Made by a program: the position numbers and the translations under genes
Shown: in pieces, positions 1-7,792 of the stretch
How the letters are laid out: the number at the start of each line of letters is the position of its first letter
How positions within the stretch are numbered: position 1 is the first letter of the stretch
Origin: Gammaproteobacteria bacterium
GTDB lineage: Bacteria; Pseudomonadota; Gammaproteobacteria; Arenicellales; Poriferihabitantaceae
NCBI GenBank assembly: GCA_011088265.1
Contig: JAALKB010000004.1
Coordinates: 20,702-67,870, forward strand
Length of the DNA stretch: 47,169 nt
Reading direction: 5' to 3'
The notes under the pieces: model-generated
The model's database searches: none
What the model saw: the letters and a program-made list of their open reading frames with translations, nothing else
What the model was told of the DNA's origin: nothing

Positions 1-66
1 TTCATAAAAAATTCATAAAAAATTCATAAAAAATTCATAAAAAATTCATAAAAAATTCATAAAAAA
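1..66. repeat. 11-bp tandem repeat, six copies
   Basis: Six head-to-tail copies of TTCATAAAAAA start at the first base of the window, so the array may continue to the left. The last copy runs into a longer A-run that forms the T-tract of the adjacent terminator on the minus strand. There are no spacers, so this is a simple tandem repeat and not a CRISPR array. Confidence 0.95.
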
Positions 67-100
67 ATCCAACTACCATAAACGGTAATTGGATTTCTTT
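58..100 (-). terminator. Rho-independent terminator for the cold-shock gene
   Basis: Arms at 65-77 and 84-96 pair with one mismatch around a 6-nt loop. Read on the minus strand, the stem ends in a run of seven T. It lies about 170 bp past the csp stop codon in the direction of csp transcription. The plus strand also has a weaker T-rich tail after the stem, so it may work in both directions. Confidence 0.65.
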
Positions 101-121
101 TAATACCGGGGCTGGGCTGGT

Positions 122-182
122 TACCTGAAAAAGTGCTAGTCTTTTCAGGTAGCCTTTTTCAGGTAGTCTTTTTAGATAGTCT
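122..182. repeat. Degenerate 14-bp tandem repeat with an overlapping hairpin
   Basis: Units of about 14 bp, of the form TAGTCTTTTTCAGG, repeat roughly three times at 138-182. The first unit also pairs with 122-133 (ACCTGAAAA against TTTTCAGGT) to form a hairpin with a loop of about 7 nt. It lies between the csp stop and the stronger terminator at 58-100. Confidence 0.7.
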
Positions 183-264
183 CCAGCGGGTGAATACGGT
201 ATATCAAGGGTTTGTTCTGACAAACCCATACCGGATTAACTCATACCTATGTATAGAGCCCCAT

Positions 265-474
265 TTATAGGGCAACAATGTTCTCGGCTTGTGGGCCTTT
301 TTGACCCTGAGTAAGATTGAACTGAACCTTTTGACCTTCAGCCAATGTTTTGAATCCCGAATCCACGATTGCGCTATAGTGAGCGAAAACATCAGGACCG
401 GATTCCTGTTCAATAAAGCCGAAACCTTTAGTTTCGTTGAACCATTTAACGGTTCCTGTAGCTTGAGTAGCCAT
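265..474 (-). CDS. Cold-shock domain protein, CspA family
   Basis: This 69-residue protein is a single cold-shock domain, the usual length for the family. Both RNA-binding motifs are visible: RNP1 as KGFGFI near residues 16-21 and RNP2 as VFAHYS near residues 29-34, where VFVHFS is more typical. Such proteins bind single-stranded RNA and DNA and act as RNA chaperones in the cytoplasm. The start is supported by an AAAGGT ribosome-binding site about 7 nt upstream. The gene stands alone, with a terminator at 58-100 and a long AT-rich upstream region that could hold the long 5' leader usual for csp mRNAs. Which Csp paralogue it is cannot be told from sequence alone. Confidence 0.93.
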   Translation of the reverse strand: MATQATGTVKWFNETKGFGFIEQESGPDVFAHYSAIVDSGFKTLAEGQKVQFNLTQGQKGPQAENIVAL

Positions 475-879
475 GTTTATTACCTTTGTTAGTAAATATG
501 TTGGACGCCTTAATCGGCACGAATAGCGAAAAATTAAAGCAGATATTTATAAACTTTGATGCGGTAAACTAGCGAAGGAAACAAACTATTTGTTACGAAC
601 TACTAAAGAGCTGTGAAAGAGAATGTGACAACTTGCGAGAGGCAATACAAAAAACGAAGAATTTAAACTTGCTGAACCTTTATGCTGCAGCGGAACATAT
701 AGGATAAAGGTTCAGAAGTAAAGCGATATCTTTGAATCCTGATGGCAGACGTTTGTGGTCTATTACCCATGAGCAAGATATCCAATTTTTTAGCATCCAA
801 TCATCAAAATAAATAGGAGTTAGTGATTTAACCCTAGGACTCAGGCGGATTAACATTCTGAGTTGGCATAGTTTTTGCT
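475..879. other. Gene-free region upstream of the cold-shock gene
   Basis: About 400 bp lie between the csp start and the end of the class II aldolase gene, both on the minus strand. The part next to csp is AT-rich and may be its 5' leader. I see no convincing ORF, tRNA or strong terminator. Confidence 0.5.
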
Positions 880-1608
880 CTATTGGCGATATTCAGGTTC
901 TTCTTTGTCCAGTATTCGCTGTATCGCATTAAAGTGCCCTTCTACTTGCCCGTTTTCTTCCTGGATAGCTGGAGCGAGTTGATTAGCCTTTTCGTCAGAG
1001 AGAATGTTCAGGCCTTCGCCGGCATTGTTCGCTAGCAGCTGATATTTAGCGGTTAGCTCTAAATAATAAAAGTCATCCAGCGCTTTGGCCACCGAAGGAC
1101 CAGTAACCGTAATGCCGTGATTAGCCATTAGCATGATTGACTTACCGTCCAGTGCATTGGCGATTCGCTTACCCTCTCTGGTGTCATCGGCCAATCCGCC
1201 AAAATGATCGTCATAAGCGATTCTTCCGTGGAATCTCAAACTATCCTGACTGCAGTTCACAATTCTTCCCGGTTTAGAACACATGATCGCGGTTGAGTAG
1301 GGAGGATGGGCATGTAATATGCAGGTAGCCGACGGAAGTTGATTATGAATGGAAAGGTGGATGAAAAAAGCGGTGTCCTCGACAGCTCCTTCACCATCGA
1401 TAATTCTACCATCAGCATTCATCAATAATAGTGATGAGGCAGTCAATTCCGACCAATGAAACCCCTGTGGGTTGATTAGTATACCCGCCGGGCCGCTGGA
1501 GCCATCAACCGCCATACTAAAATGGTTGCAAATACCGGATTGCCAGCCCAAACGGGCTGCCCAGCGAAATGCCACTGCCAACTGAATTCTCTCTTGTAGA
1601 TGGTGCAT
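880..1608 (-). CDS. Class II aldolase/adducin family protein
   Basis: The 242-residue protein has the fold signature of the class II aldolase/adducin family. An HAHPP motif supplies metal-binding His99 and His101, and a third His ligand lies in ANHG (His164). Family enzymes cleave or epimerise sugar phosphates or decarboxylate 3-hydroxy acids, using a divalent metal. By my alignment, the catalytic Glu of fuculose-phosphate aldolase (in an SSEW-type motif) is replaced by Ala80 in EDTAFFIH. That is typical of the adducin-like and decarboxylase-like members rather than true sugar aldolases, so the substrate is unknown. It is divergent from the RraA-family gene at 2051, which acts on similar hydroxy/keto acids. 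Confidence 0.88.
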   Translation of the reverse strand: MHHLQERIQLAVAFRWAARLGWQSGICNHFSMAVDGSSGPAGILINPQGFHWSELTASSLLLMNADGRIIDGEGAVEDTAFFIHLSIHNQLPSATCILHAHPPYSTAIMCSKPGRIVNCSQDSLRFHGRIAYDDHFGGLADDTREGKRIANALDGKSIMLMANHGITVTGPSVAKALDDFYYLELTAKYQLLANNAGEGLNILSDEKANQLAPAIQEENGQVEGHFNAIQRILDKEEPEYRQ

Positions 1609-2050
1609 TGGGTTTTTAAGTTCAATTTTATATTTTGCGATTATATTTCGCGCTTATCTTTTACGCTTGTGTTTTACGTCGTTCATCAATGTTGATGAAT
1701 ACGCGATTACCCGGAAATTCCCTATCACCTGATTGCTCTTGTCACCTCAATTTTCGGTGGCTTTTGGTGTTCCAAAGAAAATCTACATTGAATTGGAACG
1801 ATGACTACCATTATATTCGCGATATTCACATTCATTAATCAATGCATTTTCGAGGTCACTAAAGTGGAAAGATAACTGACGAATCCCAGAAGGTAAATAG
1901 GGGGGCGACCGAAGAATGTTTGTTTCCCTGATGCTTATACGACACGATTTTTATCGGGCATGAGCGTTGATGGCTCCAACCTTAACATCCGGCTTCGTAT
2001 TATTTTCACGCTAATTACACATTAATCACATACTAATTTCATACCGACCT
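1609..2050. other. Divergent intergenic region, no supported gene
   Basis: This region separates the minus-strand aldolase-family gene from the plus-strand RraA-family gene and must hold both promoters. A 67-codon frame at 1635-1838 has no recognisable domain and is rejected. The last 50 bp before the RraA start are AT-rich, with imperfect repeats of the type CACATTAAT/CACATACTAAT. Confidence 0.5.
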
Positions 2051-2749
2051 ATGATTGAAGAACCTGTTAAATTGACAATTAGGAAACCCTCTCGGCGACC
2101 AAACGCTGATCAGATCGTTGCATTTGAGGGAGTTCCCACTGGATTCATTGTAGATGCCATGGATGGAATCGGAGCCCTCAGTCCCGAAATTCGACCGGTA
2201 GGAGACGGAAGAGATCTGCCATACAATTTTGTTGGACCGGCTTTGACTGTAGACACGGGGCCGGCGGATATTTTGGCATTGTTAGGTGCGCTTAAATTCA
2301 TACAAGCTGGTGATGTGGTTGTTTCATCATTCAGCGACTATCAGCATTGCGCAGCCTGCGGAGATCGATTGGCGGGTATGATGAAAAATAATGGCGCTAA
2401 AGCATTGGTAACAGACGGACCAGTGCGAGATTATGCGGGTATTGTGGAGGTGGGCCTGCCTATATGGTGTAAGGGAATTAATCCAAATTCTCCCGTGGGG
2501 CAAGGGCTAGGGAAAATCGGAATGCCGATTCAGATTGGGGGGATGGAAGTTGAAACTGGCGATATGGTAGTTGCTGATCGAGACGGAGTAATCGTCGTAC
2601 CCTATGAAATTATTGATGAAGTCATTAAGCGACTTGTGCGGATCAAGGAATTGGAAACTGCTCTCGATAAGGAAGTGGTGGATGGATTGAAACTGCCAGC
2701 GGCAATTGAAACGCTGCTAGAAAACGATCAGGTTCGATTTATCGATTAA
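2051..2749 (+). CDS. RraA-family protein, HMG/oxaloacetate aldolase-like
   Basis: This is a 232-residue member of the RraA/4-hydroxy-4-methyl-2-oxoglutarate aldolase family. The diagnostic part is Asp105 in CGDRLAG, followed 20 residues later by Arg126-Asp127 in VTDGPVRDYAG, which bind substrate and divalent metal in HMG aldolases. A VADRDGVIVVP stretch near residues 190-200 is also typical. Family members either cleave 4-hydroxy-4-methyl-2-oxoglutarate and oxaloacetate or, like E. coli RraA, bind RNase E. The intact Arg-Asp pair and the catabolic neighbours favour an enzyme. It is a single gene divergent from a class II aldolase-family gene. Confidence 0.88.
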   Translation: MIEEPVKLTIRKPSRRPNADQIVAFEGVPTGFIVDAMDGIGALSPEIRPVGDGRDLPYNFVGPALTVDTGPADILALLGALKFIQAGDVVVSSFSDYQHCAACGDRLAGMMKNNGAKALVTDGPVRDYAGIVEVGLPIWCKGINPNSPVGQGLGKIGMPIQIGGMEVETGDMVVADRDGVIVVPYEIIDEVIKRLVRIKELETALDKEVVDGLKLPAAIETLLENDQVRFID

Positions 2750-3035
2750 TCATCTATCACCTCCAATTTAGCTGCCCTGTTAACGCTAAGTGAAATATAA
2801 GTAAGTGATAGATAAGTCTGGATGCACTTAACAGTCCACCCCTAAATTCTGTGTCGTTAGAGGTGTGGCTAGCGTTGTCTATTTCTTTATCTCTCTAATT
2901 GTTTCAGGATGATTCAGGATAGTCTGATCCACGGCTGAATCCACTGACATCTACTGACGAATCAGTAATTGGAGAAGCGGTTTGTCGTAATCTGAAATTG
3001 AATTTGCGTGACCAGATCCATGTTGATCTGTAACG
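2750..3035. other. Convergent intergenic region
   Basis: It lies between the ends of the RraA-family gene and the minus-strand dioxygenase gene. A 6-bp hairpin (CAGATC at 3013-3018, GATCTG at 3025-3030) sits just past the dioxygenase stop but has no T-tract on either strand. Confidence 0.4.
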
Positions 3036-3884
3036 CTATGAACAATCAGGAGCACGTCGGTCGTGGACCACGGTAATCCGGTTCATGCAACGGTAGTGAG
3101 GCATATAGTCCGCAAGGGCATAGTGCATGGTGACGCGATTATCCCACATGACGAGGTCGCCCACTGACCACCGCCACCTTACCTGATCTTCTGGTTTGTT
3201 CATATGATTAGCCAGAAAAGTTCTAAGCGCATTCGAATCATTGGTGGTCATCCCGGCAATGTGGGTCACAAAAGCCTCATTAAAATTCAGAAACTTTCTT
3301 CCGGTTACAGGATGGCTATCGATTAGAGGGCGAATATTGTGCCCAAATCGTGATACGTTGAGATTGAGGCGTTCAACCCCGGACTGCCCGTCCTGATCAG
3401 AAACAAAACTATTTCTGAAATCCCCAAAGTCGTGCACAGCCTGTAAGTTCTCGAGATCATTTTTCATGCCTTCCGGGAGTCGATCGTAGGCGGCATAACA
3501 ACTGGACCACATAGTGTCTCCTCCGGAAGCCGGGATATGCCTTGCAATCAGAATCGACGCAAAAGGCTGAATTGCTTTGAAAGTAAGGTCGGTGTGCCAG
3601 CTATTGGTGTCTGGGGGATTGTTCTGATCATTCTCAAGTAATACGATGTTGGCATAGCCCTCAACATGGGGGTAGTGAAGATGGGGATCGTCCAAAGTTC
3701 CAAAATTCTCTGCAAACGCCAGATGTTGGCTGGGTTTAAGGTTTGACTGGGGAATAAAGATTACCTGATGTTTTAGCAGTGCCTGATAAATTTCATCGCA
3801 TAACAAGGGATCTGAAAAGGAGTTAGAACCGATTCCGCTAATCGATGCTCCTATTGCTGGCGTGATGGGGTCGATGTTCAACAT
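3036..3884 (-). CDS. TauD/TfdA-family Fe(II)/2-oxoglutarate dioxygenase
   Basis: This 282-residue protein has the normal TauD length. The iron-binding facial triad is visible: His97 and Asp99 in SWHTDLTF, and the distal His254 in RVTMHYALADY. Arg265 or Arg269 in RCMNRITV is the usual 2-oxoglutarate carboxylate ligand. Enzymes of this family hydroxylate taurine, alkyl sulfates, 2,4-D-like acids and related small substrates using O2. The substrate cannot be fixed from sequence. A good AGGAAAC ribosome-binding site precedes the ATG on the minus strand. It has no transporter or other pathway gene beside it. Confidence 0.9.
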   Translation of the reverse strand: MLNIDPITPAIGASISGIGSNSFSDPLLCDEIYQALLKHQVIFIPQSNLKPSQHLAFAENFGTLDDPHLHYPHVEGYANIVLLENDQNNPPDTNSWHTDLTFKAIQPFASILIARHIPASGGDTMWSSCYAAYDRLPEGMKNDLENLQAVHDFGDFRNSFVSDQDGQSGVERLNLNVSRFGHNIRPLIDSHPVTGRKFLNFNEAFVTHIAGMTTNDSNALRTFLANHMNKPEDQVRWRWSVGDLVMWDNRVTMHYALADYMPHYRCMNRITVVHDRRAPDCS

Positions 3885-4100
3885 GTCGTTTCCTGACGAT
3901 TAAGAAGGTAATCCCAATGGGTAGTAATTAGTAGAATCGTAATTCATATCATCTGGGGTGGGAATAGGAGATATAGTTTGGTCGGTTGGCTTTCTGACAA
4001 TTTCCTGGAATGATAGATGATATATTTACCTAAGCTAGGATAGCTTGAGTTGTATTGGAGAGGCTCCGGACAGACAGTGGCAGTAAAGGGTTTCACGGAC
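3885..4100. other. Region upstream of the dioxygenase gene and left flank of the intron
   Basis: This stretch holds the promoter region of the minus-strand dioxygenase gene and the left flank of the group II intron. No ORF is supported. The exact 5' end of the intron is not obvious; a GTGTGCC start near 4105 resembles the family 5' consensus but is not decisive. Confidence 0.35.
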
Positions 4101-4496
4101 GACAGTGTGCCACGAAGACAGGAGGATCAGATATGGATTAACAGAGACTAACTGTTGAACTGCATAAAAGATGAGGGGAGGCCCCTCGAAGCCGCCTTTC
4201 AGGAGGCGGCTTCAAACCACCGTCAGCTGCGAAGGTAAAGAGCCCTGGTGGTGAGCGTGACGGAAAGTGTAGCGGTGATGTCAAAACCGAGGGGGAGTCG
4301 TTAACTCGGGATAAGTTTGGGAGGAACCTGATTACTGCCCAAGTGGCATCCGGCATGCAGAAGGCGAGAATGTCGCACAGGCTTTTATGTGGAACGTGGG
4401 AACCTGTCGTCTTGATGAGAAGAGAGCACTTCAAGTAGAGACCCTATGAGAAACTGAGTATCGAGGCAAGGCACAGGGGCGGATGATCCCGTATTA

Positions 4497-5294
4497 GTGA
4501 TGAAGGCAGTAAAGAAGCATACAGATAATCGTTGGCTATTATTGTCGATCGAGCGTTGGTTAACTGCTCCGATTGAACAGGAAGATGGGACAACGATTCC
4601 CCGCACACGCGGCGTGCCGCAGGGTGGGGTGATTAGTCCGGTTCTGTCTAATTTATTCATGCACTATGCATTTGATAAATGGATGGAAAGAACGTTTCCG
4701 AGTGAGCCATTTTGTCGCTACGCTGACGATGGGCTTGTGCACTGTGTGAGTGAGCAAGCAGCCAAAGTGGTGCTAGAGACTTTATCGGCACGGTTGGAAG
4801 CATGTGGACTATCAGCTCATCCGGATAAGACGAAGATTGAGTATTGTAAGGACGATGATAGGCGAGGAGGCTATGCGGTGACGAGCTTTGATTTTTTGGG
4901 CTATACCTTTAGGCCAAGACGGTCAAAGAGTCGTTATGGTAAGTTCTTTATCAATTTCAGTCCAGCGATTAGCGCCCAGGCGATCAAGGTGATCAGACAA
5001 ACAGTGAGGCGTTGGCGACTGCATTTGCGGAGCGACAAATCATTGCTTGATCCATCGCGTATGTTCCGGGCGGAGATTCGAGGCTGGATTCACTATTATG
5101 GTCGATTCTACAAGTCTGCATTGTATCCGACGTTACGTCATATCAATGGTAAGCTGATCTTATGGGCGACGAGGAAATATAAGAGGTTGCAACGCCATAG
5201 AAGACGAACGGAGTATAGATTGGGGAGGATTGCGAAGCGCAGTCCTCATCTATTTCCACCTTGGCAACTGGGTGTGAAGCCGACGGTTGAATGA
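4497..5294 (+). pseudogene. ltrA: Group II intron reverse transcriptase/maturase, N-terminally deleted
   Basis: The remaining 264 residues start inside the reverse transcriptase. They include the GVPQGGVISPVLSN motif (residues 39-52), the catalytic YADD (residues 75-78), the downstream FDFLGYTFRPRRSK block, and a complete maturase X domain ending at the usual GVKPTVE-type C-terminus. Full-length relatives have roughly 420 residues, so about 150-160 N-terminal residues, including the first catalytic Asp region, are missing. The first residues (MMKAVKKHTD) match an internal segment of intact proteins. The GTG/ATG at 4497-4502 is therefore probably not a native start but the scar of a deletion. 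No endonuclease domain is present. Confidence 0.9.
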
Positions 5295-5297
5295 TGG

Positions 5298-5331
5298 GAG
5301 CCCAGTGAGTTGAGAGACTCACGCTGGGTTC
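5298..5331 (+). ncRNA. Group II intron domain V
   Basis: The 34-nt hairpin begins GAGCC and ends GGTTC, with the terminal GAGA-type loop and the AGC triad expected for the catalytic core. It lies directly after the maturase stop and is followed by a domain VI stem at 5338-5364. An intact domain V implies that the ribozyme core was not lost with the maturase N-terminus. Confidence 0.85.
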
Positions 5332-5443
5332 TAAGAGCAGCCGAGGGGGTAGTTCCCTCGGCTGACTCGCCGGGGGGTGCGTTAACGATCTTTTTGAACA
5401 AAAAAAAGCGGGATAGAGTACACTGTTCCCGAAAGCATTCGAA

Positions 5444-5477
5444 CTCCCGCAACCAGGGGTAGCGGGAGCTTTTATTT
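5444..5477 (+). terminator. Rho-independent terminator-like hairpin
   Basis: CTCCCGC at 5444-5450 pairs with GCGGGAG at 5462-5468 across an 11-nt loop and is followed by CTTTTATTT. It lies between the intron 3' end and the adhesin gene and could end transcription leaving the intron. Confidence 0.55.
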
Positions 5478-5487
5478 AGGTCCCAGG

Positions 5488-5519
5488 TTTCCGTTAACAA
5501 CAATTTCCATTAACAACAA
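5488..5519. repeat. 16-bp tandem duplication
   Basis: TTTCCGTTAACAACAA and TTTCCATTAACAACAA lie head to tail, differing at one base, about 40 bp upstream of the adhesin start. Confidence 0.9.
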
Positions 5520-5560
5520 ATAATTAGCGAATAATTATTGAAATAACTCAGATCAAGATC

Positions 5561-7653
5561 ATGTATCCGGTTAGAAAAAACCCGACCACTCTCTGGGAGA
5601 AATTATTGATCTTTCTAACGGTGATCTTTATCGTTTCTACTCAGAGTGCCTCAGCCTCTTCTACTCAAGAAACGCAAAAGGATACTCAATTAACTGCAGG
5701 TTTCCGGGTGGGGGACTCGACGTTGGAACCATTCGCGGATTTTCTTATCCCGCTCTATGATAGAAACGACGGAACGCTTTTATTGAATCCCAGATTCTCC
5801 CTTAAAGATGAAGGTGAATTTGAAGGAAATTTTGGAATTGTATGGAGAAAACTAATTGCTCCGAATGCGATCATTGGTACAAATGCCTATGTTGATAGTC
5901 GACGTTCCCGTTTTGGGAATCGTTTTAATCAGGCGGGCATTGGTTTCGAGGTTCTGAGTAAGTGGGTCGATGCCCGGGTGAATTGGTATGATGCAGATTC
6001 TTCACCCAAAGTAGCCAGGGAAACCACATCACGGGAAACCCAGGTGAGCACCCGAACTTCAAGTAGCACATCCGTGAGTAGCACGACCACCTATGGTGTG
6101 CCTACACCCCGGGAGTATGCAATCGTCCAGGACTATACCACTACCCGAACCTCGACGACTACCGTAACGAATACCCAGACTACCACCACTACTGACCGGG
6201 TGTTACAGGAGTTTGAGGCGGGTTTGGACGGCTATGATGCAGAGATTGGATTGAATCTCCCGATATCGCGCAATTCTCCGACAATCCGGCTCTTCGCAGG
6301 CGTATACGATTTCCAGGGTGAGTTTGGTCGTAGGGTCGAAGGGCATAAAGCCAGGCTGGAAGTGAAAGCTGGCCCCTATCTAACCTTTGACGCTGAGATA
6401 TTCGAGGACGATGCACTAAACGGCACAGATTATTTTGTCGGGGCGAAACTACGTATTCCGTTAAAAGGGAGAAACACATGGGAAAGCTTTAAGCGGAATT
6501 TTCGACTGGCTGGTACCAAATCATTCGCCCATCGAAAATACACTGATATGGTAATGAGGGACGTGAGGGTTCAAACGGGTCAAAGTGAGCCAATCGAAGA
6601 TGTTAGTCGGCAGGAATCCAGTGAAGAGGTGGTATCGAGTAGCAGTTCCATTAGCTCAAGTACCGTCGTTTCAGGAACGAATACCTTACGGGGAAACATC
6701 ACCTTTGTTGATAACGGGAGAGTGGGAGGAGGGATTCCGGATGGAACATTCGAGAACCCATTTGCAGACGTTAATGCTGCATCATTTTTTGGTCCTCCAG
6801 GAAATACTATTTATATCGAAGGACGGGGAGCAGATGAATATGACAGCGAAATATTCTTTAATGACGGTGCAGTCGTAATATAGGCAGCGCCACGCCGCTG
6901 GAAATTGAGGGGGGCGTCTATAGCGGGAGTGGGGTACGCCCAACTTTAAAGTTTGATGGTGGTGGGAGCGTGGTGAGTATTGGCGGAGATGTGTCGATCA
7001 GTGGAATAGCCATTGAGGGTGCCGGGGCGGATGTCGAAGACAATGATGGTATTTATTTTGCGTCTGATTTCACTGCTTCACAATCGTTTATTCTGGATAA
7101 CATCATCATCTCTAACGCGGGAGATAATGGTATTAACTTCGAGAACGCAGGAAGAGATGCCTCCGGGGAAGTGGTGGCTAGTCTAACCAATATAATTATC
7201 CAGGGGGCCTAGGATAATGGAATTTATTTCCGCCGTCTTGGGATGAGGGCATCCGGAGTCACTACAAGTCTGACTGACGTCACGATTACAGATAGCGGTT
7301 CACATGCGTTAAATTTCGGTGACATGGCTAGAAACGCCGCTACGTCTACCACAACCCTAACGAATGTAGTGGTTAGTAATACGGATGAATCTGCTGTTCT
7401 ATTTAGTACAACTCCGGGACAGTTCATCTTTGACGGTGTCAGTTTTTCAGGAGAGATCGGTCGCGACGGCGGCAATGAGGAAACACTGTTGGAATTTAGC
7501 GGTGCTGGATTAGGCACTCCCGTTGTTCCGGTTGCGAATGGTACACTGTCAACTGATACTACAAACACACCAGAAGGGTGTCGAGGCAGTTTTTCTGGTT
7601 CTATTTCGATTGATGAAGTCGTTACGAATAATGCAGATTGTGGTAGCTTGTAG
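5561..7653 (+). pseudogene. Inverse-autotransporter-like adhesin, frameshifted and interrupted
   Basis: The first part (5561-6883) has a signal peptide (residues 1-33, ending SASAS). It is followed by an outer-membrane domain resembling the intimin/invasin inverse autotransporter barrel, with GTNAYVDSRRSRFGNRFNQ and GIGFEVL as the clearest blocks. A Ser/Thr-rich insert lies near residues 150-215. From about residue 390 a beta-helix-like passenger begins. A one-base loss near 6875 shifts the frame; restoring it continues as NIGSATPLEIEGG. An in-frame TAG at 7210-7212 then interrupts the passenger, which resumes as DNGIYF and ends at 7653. The passenger contains DNGIYF/DNGINF-type repeats typical of parallel beta helices. 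Family assignment is moderate; the disruption is clear if the sequence is correct. Confidence 0.65.
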
Positions 7654-7792
7654 CAAACCCGAACCTCAGGGCCCTGTACGATGAGTATGGACTATCTTTG
7701 GTATCCCACTTTGAGATCTGTTCCGGCGAAGGGTGTTTTGCAAACTTTTACTACTAGCCACGATAGCTGGTGAATAACTCCGATGAATAGCT

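Larger units (their letters stand above)
4105..5372 (+). mobile_element. Group II intron, internally deleted
   Basis: The left part carries domain I-IV-like structured sequence, including two adjacent hairpins at 4173-4187 and 4188-4213, and the conserved-looking run up to the maturase start (for example GTGGGAACCTGTCGT near 4395). The maturase ORF follows. After its stop come a 34-nt domain V at 5298-5331 that matches the family consensus in length and stem pattern, and a domain VI hairpin (arms 5338-5347 and 5355-5364). Both borders are estimates. The element lies between genes, so it interrupts no obvious coding sequence. Because the maturase has lost its N-terminal half, the copy is probably immobile by itself, although its RNA core could be spliced in trans by a related maturase. 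Confidence 0.85.

Noticed and set aside
1-66. CRISPR-like array
   Set aside because: The repeats are 11 bp, contiguous and without spacers, and no cas genes are present.
1635-1838. 67-codon ORF, with a faint resemblance (LNWNDDYHYI) to the start of a LysR regulator
   Set aside because: The resemblance covers only a few residues, there is no helix-turn-helix and the frame ends soon after. It is probably chance.
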